A stretch of 64,000 bases of DNA, taken from contig NC_135264.1 of NCBI RefSeq assembly GCF_964204865.1, positions 5,176,001-5,240,000 on the forward strand, written 5' to 3'. Positions 37,544 to 49,043 of this stretch are shown in pieces (positions within the stretch are counted from its first letter, which is position 1; every line of letters begins with the position of its first letter). Under the pieces are notes generated by a model, which was not told the DNA's origin, made no database searches, and saw nothing but the letters and a program-made list of their open reading frames with translations. The position numbers were made by a program, and so were the translations under genes. The stretch comes from Styela clava. Taxonomy: Eukaryota; Chordata; Ascidiacea; Stolidobranchia; Styelidae.

Positions 37544-37982
37544 CAGGGGTCGGCAAACTACGGCCCGCGGAACAATATAATCCGGCCCGCGACGCTTCAC
37601 TGAATTATATTAACAAAACAACTGTATTGACGATTATATTCTTTACGTAACAGAATTTATTTTGAGACACTAAATTATATTATACCCTAACAAGTATATA
37701 ATTCACAATCACTCGTTTAATGAGCTTATAAATTGGTTATAATTAGACAAATGGCAACAAAACGTAAAAAAGTTGATGCTCAGTATAAATATTTTAATGG
37801 CGCAGAATATATTCAAATGATCAGTTTTTGCGCGCTGCTTGAAATTTAACTGAAATATGTGTGAAAAATGTGATTCATTGGCCATTCCCTCTATTTTTAA
37901 CTTTCTAAAAATATGTGCGGCCCGCCAATGACTTGCAACCTCTAATTTTGGCCCGCGAACGACAAAAATTTGCCGACCCCTG
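37544..37982 (+). mobile_element. hAT-Charlie-like element with 8-bp target duplication and transposase relic
   Basis: The termini are CAGGGGTCGGCAAACT and, on the complement, CAGGGGTCGGCAAATT. The 8-mers gtctatgg flank it perfectly (37536-37543 and 37983-37990). The word CGGCCCGC recurs near both ends. A short frame from 37751 reads MATKRKKVDAQYKYF, which resembles the N-terminus of Charlie8/GTF2IRD2-type transposases as I remember them. The 439-bp body would then be an internal-deletion derivative. Confidence 0.92.
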
Positions 37983-39294
37983 GTCTATGGTATATAGATA
38001 ACACAAACATTTTTAAATAAATCAAAGTAACAGCCTTCTAGCGAAAAATACGATCTTCAACCACTGAAATTTCAAAGTAACTGGTCCCGTAGTTAATGAG
38101 AAAAGCAAAAATATTTTTACAAGAAAAAAAGAAATACTAACATGATGATTAACAACAATTTCGTGTTCAATAACAAAGCAAAGAGGGTTTCCATATGATT
38201 ACACAGGTCGTAGGGTTATACATACACAATATTGTTAGATCGAGATTTGGTACATTCTCGGGCAAGTTCAATTCTATGTATATATCATAAGTATGTAATA
38301 GTGAAATACACAAATCATAACCTGACCCAATCGCATTTCACATATTCTAATCTTCATGTGTAATCGATCTTCCTATTTTTGAGCTTTGGGGGTTACGTGT
38401 GGAAAGATCTATGGTTGATGCTGCACAACGGTTGGCAGTCGGGCCACAGAATGAAACCCAGTCGACAAAGCATGCTGACATAGTTTGTCATTGCAAAACG
38501 TTGGCGACGAACTGAAATTATTCTTTTTTTCGACATGTTAATCACTGTGCAAATATTTAACAGTGACAAACTATAGATCTAGCTAGACCTCGGATAACCC
38601 AGAAGAACGTCAATCTGCTCGAGTTTCATATTTGTTCGATGCTATAGCATCTATATTGCGAAATCGTACCGCCTGCAGGTGCGCCTCGTAAATTCAGCAT
38701 ACTCATTGGTTGAAAAAATGGGCGTGTTAATAAGTTTTAACTATGAAATAGCACTACTTGAAACAGGTTTATAATTTTTATAAATTGGATTTGGAAGAAT
38801 GACGTGCTAGGCTTAACGTTCATTTTACGGATTTCGTGTTTGGCTTGAAACAAAATAAGCTGCCAAAGAAATACTGATAATTTTAACCAATGGAATACAG
38901 GAATGTGAATAACTTTAAAGAAAATACTCGAGACTCAAATAATCACGTTTTTGACCAAACTGTGATTTGGATCAACAATTTTTTTTACTTTATAACATTA
39001 AAGTGCGAGAAAACAGACATGTTGACTGGGTATTTTCATCTTGAAAGAAAACGCACATAACGAAGCATTGGTGATCATAGTGCATCTGTTTGTCAGTACG
39101 GGTGAAAAACGAGTGTCAATGGATGCAGAGATACAAATGCAAGCAAGGATCAATGAATATTGTCTGGTTGTATATTGATATAGATTATCACTACCTATGT
39201 GCCAATGAAAGTTGTCTATTATCACCTATCAGCTTTCAAGGTTATTCGCAAGAACTCTGCAAAACCTGACGATGCGCCAGCGAGCCGATATATG

Positions 39295-39303
39295 TATAAA
39301 AGG
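39295..39303 (+). promoter_or_regulatory. Candidate TATA box, distal aldolase promoter
   Basis: TATAAAAGG is a strong TATA match on the same strand as aldolase, 1.3 kb upstream of the first coding exon. A leader intron would be required. No transcript evidence is available from the sequence. Confidence 0.3.
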
Positions 39304-39759
39304 CACCATATACTGTGTTCAAGCAGTCACGTAGACAGACGAAAGTCAACATCTGGAAGCGCCTTGCTTGGAAATTTACACAGTCGAGGATATGATTTAA
39401 GCATTTTCTATATTTTACAAGTCAAAATGTTACTGCTATGCTGAGATATGAGTTTTTTGTAAACACAAGTATGCCGAAGACGTACGGTAGTCTACAGCTT
39501 GTTTTTAGTGCAGAAGTGATAGAATGCGGCACTAGCCCAATGGCAGAATGGGGATAGGTAACATGAGACGAGTGGATTGATCAATATCAGAATGTAAAAA
39601 CTAATAAAAGCGCTGATTCTCCTGTCACTTTCTTAGCTTGATGAAGTCATAATGAATTTACGGGATTATTGCGCAACAATGCGTTATAAAACTGCAATCA
39701 AAATTGAATTTCTCATTGAGTTTTGGAAGATACCCTACCGTAGGTCGTAGTTCGGCAGA

Positions 39760-40500
39760 TTTGTTAACATTCAGACATTGTCAGATTGTCAAGTTAGCTA
39801 AGGTCTGTTTTATTACTGTATTAATACTGCGCTGCTGTATTGTGCTATAACTCTAGGAACTTTTACAAAAAGACGAGTTCGTTGTCAGACTATTACAGTA
39901 TTAACTATTCTGTTGTTTTGCAACTGTCAGACTGTGCAAGGAATCTTGGTGAGTGAGACTGTGAACGTCAAAACATTTGAATTTAAATTTAGTCTATCAT
40001 TTCCCAATATTCAGATATTTCAGCTGACAGTTGTTACAGTATTATTTCAGGCTATAACTGTATAACAGCCTGACAGTTACTGTATCTGTATTACTGCTGT
40101 ACTGACAGACTGAGATATAAAAAATTTTGAATGAAGTAGACTAAACACAATCTGACAGTCGGAGTAAATTCAGAAATTGCTAGTTTTGAAATTTTATAAA
40201 TGTCAGACTGGACCGTATGTTAGCAATATAAGAACTGTGCGTCTACAGGCAGACTGACGGTTTCACCTCGAAAAAAATAGCAGGCAAATCCAGACAGCCA
40301 GATCTGCAGAATGAGGCTTAAATGATCTTATCTCACATGTCTCAGCACAAAAGTGCAGATGCTGCTAGTGCTATTCTATATTTAGACTAGATCTCTTGTT
40401 AGATTCATGTCTTATGGTAGGCTACTAGCCGAGCTGCAACTAGCTAGCCCCCAATAATATTGATTATTTCCAGTCTTCACACTAACAGACTGAAATTCTG
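39760..40500 (+). repeat. CAGACTG/CTGACAG word cluster upstream of aldolase
   Basis: At least nine copies of TCAGACTG, CAGACTG, CTGACAG or CTGTCAG occur in about 740 bp, irregularly spaced. This is neither a tandem repeat nor a recognised element, so it may be an old degenerate repeat or clustered binding sites. Confidence 0.4.
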
Positions 40501-40571
40501 TTTTAAACAGTTCTGCAGTTCGATATTATAACATATCATACAATTTTCATCTGCTGTAGGCATCAACAAAC

Positions 40572-43500
40572 ATGACTCACCAAGCACAATATCTTCCTGA
40601 AAGCCGCAAAAAAGAACTTGCGGAAATTGCAGCGAAGATCGTGGAAGGAGGACGTGGAATACTTGCTGCAGATGAATCCTCAGGTTTCTACCAGTTTACA
40701 CTTTTCAGTATATTATTGAAACATTTATGTGCTTGATTATTTGTGTGTTGCTCTTGCTTCTTTGCACTATTAGTTATTTGCTTTGTTGGTTTGCACTGTG
40801 TAATGCATCCATGACAGTATTATTGATCAACACTTAAACTTCGAATCATTTATTTTTTAATAATTTCAACAAATGAATAAATAATATCCAATATCACTAC
40901 ATAACATCTTCCTAAACTGTAAAGATTATTTCTGAACAATCTAATACATCGTCGAAACTCCATTTTTGGCTCAAGGTTTTATCCAATGAAAAATAGTGCG
41001 AGAATGCTTATTGGATATATCCTACTAGTAATGCTTGTGATTTGGATTTTGAATTTAATGCCACTGTTTAACATGCATATTGGTCGATTTCACTTCATGA
41101 CGGCTGCTTTCACCATCATTTTAGTCAACAATCGCTTAGTTTCATTGTGATTACTGTGCTGCTCTATACTGGCAGATGTCATTTGTGTATTTCATTTCCA
41201 TGTACTTTGGCTTCGTCATGTAGAATATTTTGAACAGCAAATTGTTACTAAATTAACTTGTCACACATTTTATGGCTTTTATATTAATGACTTTTTAGCC
41301 ACCATAAGTTATGTAGATTATGAATATGATTTGTTGTATGCCATGTTTGTTGGAATTTGTACTTTAAAATTGTTGTGTATTAGGTTATATCTCTTACTCG
41401 TTACCTATCTGTTATGTTGAAGTTTGGTTCTGACATGATTCTCTTCTACATTAAATTAATCAATATAAAAATCTGATAAATCAAAATAAATATCTGATTC
41501 CTTATTAATTTATGAATTAGTTCTGTCTGTTCTGTAGTTATATAATAATAATGATTCACTTTTATTTTAATTTCCGTTTGGTAATATAGTTCTGTTTAGG
41601 TAATTTTTATTTAACTGGTTTTCACATTAACCCCACATTGCAAAATGACTCTCTGTGGCACTAATATCAGTGATGAAACTAAAGCAATGCTTAGAAAAAC
41701 GGCAGCAAAAATTGTTGGAACGCCGGGAAAAGGTATTTTAGCGGCTGACGAGAGTACAGGTATGTGTTAACTGAGAAAAAACTGACACATCACACTTACT
41801 GACATTGTTTTCATTTATCATTGCCTACATGGCATGACAATGCAAATTTTCAAGACGTTTAAAAACAACATGATCGTTAGTATGCCAAATCTATTAAAAT
41901 ATATCATATTGTGAATTCGATTTTTCTAAATTGAACATAGTTACGCTTACACTTTGATAGAAAGTTATACTTTTGTGATTTCAGTATTGTTTAATGCATG
42001 CGAGTTTTGTTGCTTGCTGCTTCAATTGCTGTTTATTTTGCTTTGTTTATATTTGTGTACTGACTCAATGTATCACATACTTATTAATAATTGCAATAAT
42101 ACGCCATACATTACTTCATTTTTAGGTACAATGGGAAAAAGATTGTCCCAGATTAAGGTAGAGAATGTAGAAGAAAATCGCCGCCAGTACAGAAAACTTC
42201 TTTTCACTTCTGGTGATCAAATGAGTGAGTTCATGATTTCTATTGTTTGTCGGATATTAAGTCTGCTACAACCTTCATGCTAACCATGTAATCCTTTATT
42301 TAAATTTCAGACAAAAGCATAGGAGGAGTTATCCTATTTCATGAAACTTTATATCAAAAGGACGACAATGGAAAGTTTTTGAGAGATTATCTTAAAGAAA
42401 AGGGCATTGTTCTTGGAATCAAGGTAATAAATATATTATGGTAATTGTGTAGTTTATTCGCAGTTACTTTTTTAATACTCTCAATCTCAATATCACAAAA
42501 TGAAATTTGCTAAGCATCAAAAATCACCTTCGTAGCTCAAATATATAAGGAAATTTCTGCTATGGTGCAAGCATAGCGATAATTAACTAGACTAAGTTGT
42601 TTGAAAATAGGATTTAATTTTTTTGCTGCATATTTTGTTACAAATACTGTGGCATTATGTACAGCGCAGCACAATATTTTGTATAACAGTATTCAAAATA
42701 TTATTCCAGAATATATGTTCAAATGTAGAATGATTCAACCAGCTATGACTTGCTCATTATAATTATTCCCTATGGTTTTTCTCATTCTATAAGTTTATTC
42801 CATTATTAGTTGCCGTAGAATGAATGTATGTAGAAGTAGAAACCTTGTGTTGTGTATTATTTATATCCTTCTGTCTCACCACAAAAATATAATACAAAAT
42901 CATTATTTTCAGGTGGATAAGGGTGTTGTACCATTAGCAGGAACCTTCAATGAATGTACAACTCAAGGTACATTGTATAGGCCAGTATAAATTAGTACCA
43001 GTTTCATTAGATAATGTGGTAAAACGTTGATGTTTTTATACTTGTCTGAACTTGTCTCTGGAGAGTCTGTGGATCTGGTGAAAATAAATTCGCAAGCAGA
43101 CAGCCATGTATGGTCCGCTGAACAAATGTGTCACAAAGGCTTTGTTTATATGCAGCTCATGTTTGGTTTTACATAAAAGTTATCAAACTGTTTCTGCTTG
43201 GTCTGCAATTTGAGTTTATTCAAGAAAGGTTAAATATATATATTCCTAACGTTACCTGAATGTAATCATGCTGAATGATGGATTAGTATTAGTTGATCAT
43301 TAATTTTATGTTCGTTGAGCAACCCGCTGCATTTCTTGCAAAATAGCGGTTTAAACTTGATTGACCTTGGAAGTATTTTGTAAGTTTCGAGTAGCACAAG
43401 AATTAATTTACAAATTATTTCATCAATTCAAATTGATGTTACATAGGCTACTGCAAAATGGATATATTTTCTGTAATTGTTGGTAAATTTCAATACAATT

Positions 43501-46500
43501 AAAGGTGAAAATTTTCAGTGATATAAATTTATTAAAATTAGGGACTGATACTGCTTCCAAAAGGCATCAATAAAATTGTAACCTGTAATTTCTTGTAGCA
43601 TGCCTATGCTGCTTTCAAACTACTCTCAATTATGTTTCCTTTCTCACCTAATAAACCATATTGCATGCTTAGGTTTGGATGGACTTGGTGAAAGATGTGC
43701 TCAATACAAAGCTGATGGTTGTGATTTTGCAAAATGGCGATGTGTTCTGAAGATCACAGACAAGACTCCATCTCAACTTGCTATCAATGAGAACGCCAAT
43801 GTTCTTGCTCGTTATGCTTCGATTTGCCAGCAGGTAAAGCCCAATGGGATTTGGTATAAATTGGTAGTATAAATATGTCTAACCTTTGCAGACATATCAA
43901 TCAACTTGTTTAACTCTTTTCAGTTCTTAGTTATAAGCCACTTCAAGTTATAAGATGTAAAGTTTCGGATGGATAGTTAATTGAAATTTCTGATGTCTTG
44001 ATTTCAGCCTAAAGCGAAATTTATAGCCTACCTGATGCCTACACTACCATTACGGCATCGTGTTGTAGAATTTTTACTTTTGAATGAGTGCACATGCATT
44101 CCTTAGATAGGCTATTAAAAATATTATTATATTAGTGAATGAAAAATTTGTTTTTTAGCATGGCATCGTTCCCATTGTTGAACCGGAGATTCTTCCAGAT
44201 GGTGAACATGACCTGGAAAGATGCCAATATGTTACCGAAAAGGTAGAGTTCTTACTAGGATTTTTTGAATAAATTAAGTCTAGTTAAAAGTAACAATCAT
44301 TCAACTTCCTCCTCACCTTTTATCATTGTGACTGTGACTATCAGGAAACGTAAAATTATAAACAGTTAAGCATGGCCATGGATAGAGAGCACTCTGAGTC
44401 ACTGTACTTTGAGTGGGAAGCCATTTAGTTAAAGTGAAAATATTTGTCAAGATAAATAATGATATTGGCATGAACTACAACAATTCTTGTGTCAATCAAT
44501 GGTTTGTGTACCTACCAGACAACAAAAAATTCCATTCCCGAAGTTTTTTTCAGTTTTATGAAATTCAGTACTTCAGTACAAATAATGACATGTTAATCAT
44601 AATCCAGGTCTTGGCGGCTTGTTACAAAGCCTTGAGTGACCACCATGTCTACCTTGAGGGAACACTTCTCAAACCAAACATGGTCACTGCTGGACACAGC
44701 TGCCCAATCAAGTACACGCCACAGCAAGTCGCTGAAGCTACTGTCACTGCTCTTAGAAGAACTGTACCCTGCATTATGCCAGGTAGGTATTTCTAGTTAG
44801 TCTTCTGTGCACTGTACTTTATCTTATAATCACCAAAAGTTATACTTTGAATTAGTTGTGTTTATTTATATGTAGTCTTCATAAATTGTGCAAAGCTGGA
44901 GTCGGAATTGCTATGGGATAATTAGTATTAGAATATTCTTGACTGGTTATGCTTCATATTTTTTTAGTTTTGATGCTTATGACTGAATTTTTTTCGAATT
45001 GGTGACATTGCCAGCAACTTATGTTGAGAATATTTTATAGTATTGCTGTTAGGGGCATGTGTATAATTATATGCACCCTTATTGTGGGTAAAGTGGGTTC
45101 TATCATGAAACCGATTCAAACTTGAAAATTTTGCTTTAAATTATATAGGCATTATAAAAAATTTATGATATTCTGATTTTATAATCAATAATAACCTTAT
45201 AAGTCTACTTCACCGTCGGCGACTATATTATATGTGATGTATTAGTGCTCACTGTCTATTTGATATTGCATTTCTTAGATTTGGTTCGATATCTGGTAAA
45301 GGATCCCTTGGGATTGCTAAAGTAAAAAAATGAGGCCAATGCATTATTTTTCAAGAATTTTTAGAGAATCGGTCGGAATTTCTCTAGCCCATGTTTGGTC
45401 TCCTTGCTTCCAGCTGAGAAACGCTTGTGTAGTGTGAATGTATGAATGAGTGCTTCTGTTACGTTAATTTTTTTTATCTTTATCCAGGCGTCACTTTCCT
45501 CTCTGGTGGTCAATCAGAGGAAGAAGCTACCGCTAATCTTAATGCCATCAACAATGTACCTGGTATCAAACCATGGGCCCTCTCGTTTTCGTTTGGCCGT
45601 GCATTACAAGCATCTGTCTTATCAGCATGGGGTGGAAAAGCTGAAAACACGGATGCCGCAAAGAAGGCTTTGCTTTACCGTGCACAGGTTTGTGAAATAA
45701 GTGATTTGTTTACATTTGTCTCATTGATGGGGAAAGTGAGTTTCATGTTTTTCCATTGCACACTCATTTCATTAGGAAACTCAATTTGCGCACATTTGAA
45801 ACCAATCCCTAAAATCATGGCGCAGATTTAGTATGCACACTAGAACATCATTTCTTGAGCATGGATATGATTTACATAATTATCCTGGGGGAGAGGAAAG
45901 TCGATAAGGCGGCTTTATCATATGATAAACCACGGCCTCTCGTTCGGTTACCATTTCATGTAGGGTATGGCATGGCATTAGTTATTTATTTGTTTTCGAA
46001 AGCATTTACGTGAACCTACGACGGCGAGGAGTCCAGCAATCCTCTTGCACATAATCATCCCTGCAAGAGATTAGAACCTGCGAACCCACGCAGGGTAATC
46101 AGAGGTGTAGTGGCGAGTGTATATTCCTAACGGTTAGCACGATGAGCCACACCGGGGCGCATTGATGTTCTGCATTGGTTTGCAGGTTTGAATCCTGTGG
46201 GGGGGGGTGAATATTCGTGAGAATTTTTCTAGAATCCTCGCCCGTCGGCGCAGGGTGGTTACAACATCTTCGCGACCGTTAAGTTCATGCATATGAATGT
46301 TTGCTAACTATTCCCATACCCAACATGGACTGGTAACAGCATAAGAAGCCATGAATCACCATATAATTGAGCCATCTTATTGGCTTTCCTCTCTCCGAGG
46401 TCCCAGGATAAATACTCAAATTTATCCTTTTTCAGATGAACAATCTCGCAGCACAAGGAAAATACGAAGGCGAAGTTGCTGGTGGAGCCGCAGCTCAGTC

Positions 46501-46528
46501 TCTTTACGTCGCAAATCACCAATACTAG
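40572..46528 (+). CDS. aldo: Fructose-bisphosphate aldolase, class I (isoform with first exon 1a)
   Basis: The enzyme reversibly cleaves fructose-1,6-bisphosphate to dihydroxyacetone phosphate and glyceraldehyde-3-phosphate in cytosolic glycolysis. Exons: 1a 40572-40683, then 42126-42224, 42311-42423, 42913-42967, 43673-43833, 44159-44242, 44608-44782, 45488-45687 and 46436-46528, giving 363 aa, the usual family length. Visible active-site landmarks are the AADES motif, IKVDKG, WRCVLKI, the Schiff-base lysine in [10 protein letters not shown] (K230) and the C-terminal Tyr of NHQY. Exon 1a encodes a start [20 protein letters not shown] and has a weak donor (GTTTCT). An alternative first exon lies 1 kb downstream. 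Intron 8 carries SINE sequence. The 3' end of the gene is copied in inverted orientation at 60471-60703. Confidence 0.95.
41539..41545 (+). promoter_or_regulatory. Candidate TATA box, proximal aldolase promoter
   Basis: TATATAA lies about 100 bp upstream of the ATG of exon 1b. This fits an internal promoter that would give the second aldolase isoform. Confidence 0.3.
41645..41759 (+). CDS. aldo: Aldolase alternative first coding exon 1b
   Basis: This exon encodes [20 protein letters not shown] and ends in AADEST, parallel to exon 1a, which ends in AADESS. Both end in phase 1 before the same exon 2 (G/GT ACA ATG), both have their own ATG, and exon 1b has a strong donor (GTATGT). Joined to exons 2-9 it gives 364 aa. 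The two exons cannot be used together without losing the shared segment, so they are alternative first exons, probably with separate promoters. The pair probably arose by exon duplication: the KIV and GILAADES positions align, while the N-terminal 15 residues differ. Confidence 0.88.
45883..46160 (-). mobile_element. tRNA-derived SINE in aldolase intron 8
   Basis: On the minus strand it reads TGGCTCATCGTGCTAA, then ACCTCTGATTACCCTG, then GGGTTCGCAGGTTCTAATC, a tRNA-like head with A-box-like and B-box-like parts. The remaining body matches the SINE at 59287-59577, including GGTTACCA and GGAGAGGAAAG near its end. It is absent from the corresponding short intron of the duplicated fragment. Confidence 0.75.
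46165..46300 (+). mobile_element. Partial SINE-like sequence, plus strand
   Basis: TTTGCAGGTTTGAATCCTGT resembles the B-box part of the SINE head in the opposite orientation to its neighbour. A G-run and unrelated sequence follow. It is probably a 5'-truncated or rearranged second copy. Confidence 0.45.
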
Positions 46529-46917
46529 TTCTATACTCTCATAAGTTCACATATAATCTTCTACTCCAATCTCCACTAATTATATATATTTACAATTTCG
46601 CATTGCTGATGCCATAGGATTTTTGTGCTTCTATGTTTGACCAATCATGTAATTGTAATTAAAATAGCTTTAGAGCTAGATTTTTATTCATACATTATTG
46701 GTCAATAGTAGTGTCAAATGGACAGCAAGTTTGAGTTCATGCATGCATTAAAATAATCTCTGTAATTTTAAGTGCAGTAATGTATACAAGTGTTATTGTT
46801 TATTCAAGAAATTTCCTCCGATAGATTAGGGCTGTCAAGGTAGTTCACCTTTTTAGCACCTTAAGTTACAATACTGTATTTAGTTCCGTATATGTTTGGC
46901 CTAATTAAATTCCTTGA

Positions 46918-46923
46918 AATAAA
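46918..46923 (+). terminator. aldo: Candidate aldolase polyadenylation signal
   Basis: AATAAA lies 390 bp after the aldolase stop codon. In the inverted copy the same site reads AACAAA, so the signal is lost there. Confidence 0.5.
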
Positions 46924-47429
46924 TACGAGTTCAATGGCAGAGGGTTATAGCTGTATTGCAGTTTATCCACAGTTGTTAGGAATCCGTGCTGCATCATATG
47001 ATTATGCCGACATTGTTTTTGCTTGATTTTTCACATTTGATTCAGTGTGACATGATGTCGCAATGCTGGATAGAAATGTTTTGGTTCCCGTGTTGCTTCT
47101 TCAATTCATCAGTTTTCTCCCTTTTCGCATTGATTCTGTAAAATTAAGAAAGCATTGTTCTTTTGCGTGCAAAGGAGAATGGGGTGGGGTATTAAATAGG
47201 GGTGGACAAAATAGAGTTACCATATATTCTCGAATTGCGAAAAACCGATCCACAGTCATTGCGAGTATTTCGAATATCCGACACCCTGATGTTTGTGGGC
47301 AACCTTTCCCCTTTTTCAAAACGCGAAAGATGATAATAATTTATTTTTTGGATCGTGTGTGTTCTATTTTCGAGTTTAATAAAAAAAAGTCATTGCGTGT
47401 TGTATTCCCCATTTAAATAGTGATAATAT

Positions 47430-47560
47430 CGGCTCGGTAATGTGGCGCATCGTGCTAAGAGTTGGGTATACGCTCGCCACTGCGCACCTCTGATTACCCT
47501 GGGTAGGTTCGCAAGCTCAAATCCCGTGGGAGGAATTGTGGGACACCCTAGGGTGATTCA
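47430..47560 (+). mobile_element. tRNA-derived SINE in the left arm
   Basis: GTGGCGCATCGTGCTAAG, CTCGCCACTGCGC, CCTCTGATTACCCTGGG and CTCAAATCCCGTGGG form a tRNA-like head. The copy at 59287-59577 is its partner across the inverted duplication, so it was present before the duplication. Confidence 0.75.
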
Positions 47561-48350
47561 AGTAGCCGCTGATAGGTTTCAAAAATTTTAAACCTTTAAA
47601 TTTGAAGTCTCACAGTTTATTAGAGTGATGAGCTGTAGCCGGAACGGTGTTCCGGTTGTTGAACATTTTACTGCATTTGCGTTCCTGTTGTTGAAATAAA
47701 ATTGTGGTACAAAAAGTCTAGTTTCTTTGGTAAACTCGGTTATTAATTTATGTTTTGTTACATCATAATTCGTAAGTCTTTTCACGTCACATCACGCAAC
47801 TACTTAGTACAGCAATTACGTGCAATAGATGTTTTCCCGATCTTTGACTCCATGAATATTCATTCATTTGTATTGAATTGCTAAGAATACTCGTGTAGTT
47901 TTACACAAACATATTTCATATAATTTCTTCACAGTTCATTGCAGTTCTGTAAACGTCCGCGTCGTGTTGTGAATATATTATATTTTTGTGAATTAGGTGC
48001 GTTCCGGTTGTTACGATTTTTCCAGCTCGTCACTGGACATCCCCATTGTGCATCAGGGTGTGTTCAAATGTGATTCACTTGTGGGTGCAGAAGGCCACTT
48101 GACAAAACGTATTTTAGAGGATTTTGGTGGTGAGATGCGTGTTGCTAGGAAATTTCTCAGTTGCTGAACAAAAACCACATTTACCTCTCTCTACATTAGC
48201 CCCACAATGTCAAATGAATGTGCCGGTTATGGGGGTTGAAATAAAAAAGTGACCCATAATACAAAAGCACGTTACTCATTGATTCGGATGTTGATTACAT
48301 ATATGTTATCCATGGTTTCTGTTTCAGAATGAGAATATAAATTTTGGGGG

Positions 48351-48575
48351 CTCCCGAAGTATGCGAACCAAGATGGCGGACATCGGAATGTAATATGTGT
48401 ACTAAGTTAGGGTTAGGCCATAATTTTAGTTATAAATACTACGGGAGGCTCTTGGCTAGTCTTCGAACAGATAATAGAACTAAAATAAGGAAAATTGGAA
48501 AAAAAATTATCGCCTAACCCTAAGGACCCATGTTACGTTCCGATGTCCGCCATCTTGGTTCGCATACTTCGGGAG
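48351..48575. repeat. Foldback MITE, copy 3, with long perfect arms
   Basis: The 225-bp unit begins CTCCCGAAGTATGCGAACCA and has perfect inverted arms of about 38 bp, through AAGATGGCGG and ACATCGGAA. An inner inverted pair contains TTAGGGTTAGGC and its complement. It is missing from the right arm, so it probably inserted after the duplication, or was lost from the other arm. Confidence 0.88.
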
Positions 48576-49043
48576 CGCCAAATTTTGAATCATTCATCAA
48601 AAACGTTTACCATTCCCGCCCTAGTGCATGTCGGTAAATAAATTTCTGAGGAATATGGACGAGGTAGAATTTCTCTTAGAACTTGTTGCGGATAAAGCAC
48701 GCTTGATGACTATTCACATTTTAAATAGAACTGACAACAAGTACCTTACTAGTTGCATTCCTATGCTTTCCAAGTATTTTTAGAAGCCGTAGAAGCTTTA
48801 CAGTTTCAGTAGTCACGTAAGGTTAAATTTTTTTAAATATTTCGGTAAGAATATTTTTAATAACATACATACGGATGCCAGTTTACCGATATGTCGCATT
48901 CAAATTTCGGACCCTTTTCAATTATACAAACAGATTAGAATTTACGTAATATATATATTAGAATTAGTAATTTTGCAATTTGCAAATATATTCGCAGGAA
49001 GCTAAGTTGGGCAAGTTTGAACGTTTTTGCTAACTATTAATCA

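Larger units (their letters stand above)
37991..40571. other. Noncoding region upstream of aldolase
   Basis: No protein-coding gene is supported. The likely promoter and 5' leader of aldolase lie here, including the TATA box at 39295 and the CAGACTG-rich stretch at 39760-40500. A pyrimidine-rich stretch ending in TGTAG at about 40559 could be the acceptor joining a leader exon to the exon with the first ATG. Confidence 0.5.
46529..49043. other. Aldolase 3' untranslated region and noncoding left-arm DNA
   Basis: The aldolase 3' untranslated region runs to about 46940. A duplicated flank follows to about 47420, then a SINE (47430), a stretch with no gene (47590-48350), the MITE, and the 3' flank of the broken NTase-like gene. 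I see no further coding sequence. Confidence 0.6.

Noticed and set aside
37342-37650. 102-codon frame near the hAT-Charlie-like element
   Set aside because: It crosses the target duplication and the element terminus, so it is a chance frame.
47430-47530. tRNA gene
   Set aside because: The tRNA-like head is part of a longer repeat with several diverged copies, and I could not form a full cloverleaf by eye, so it is called a SINE.
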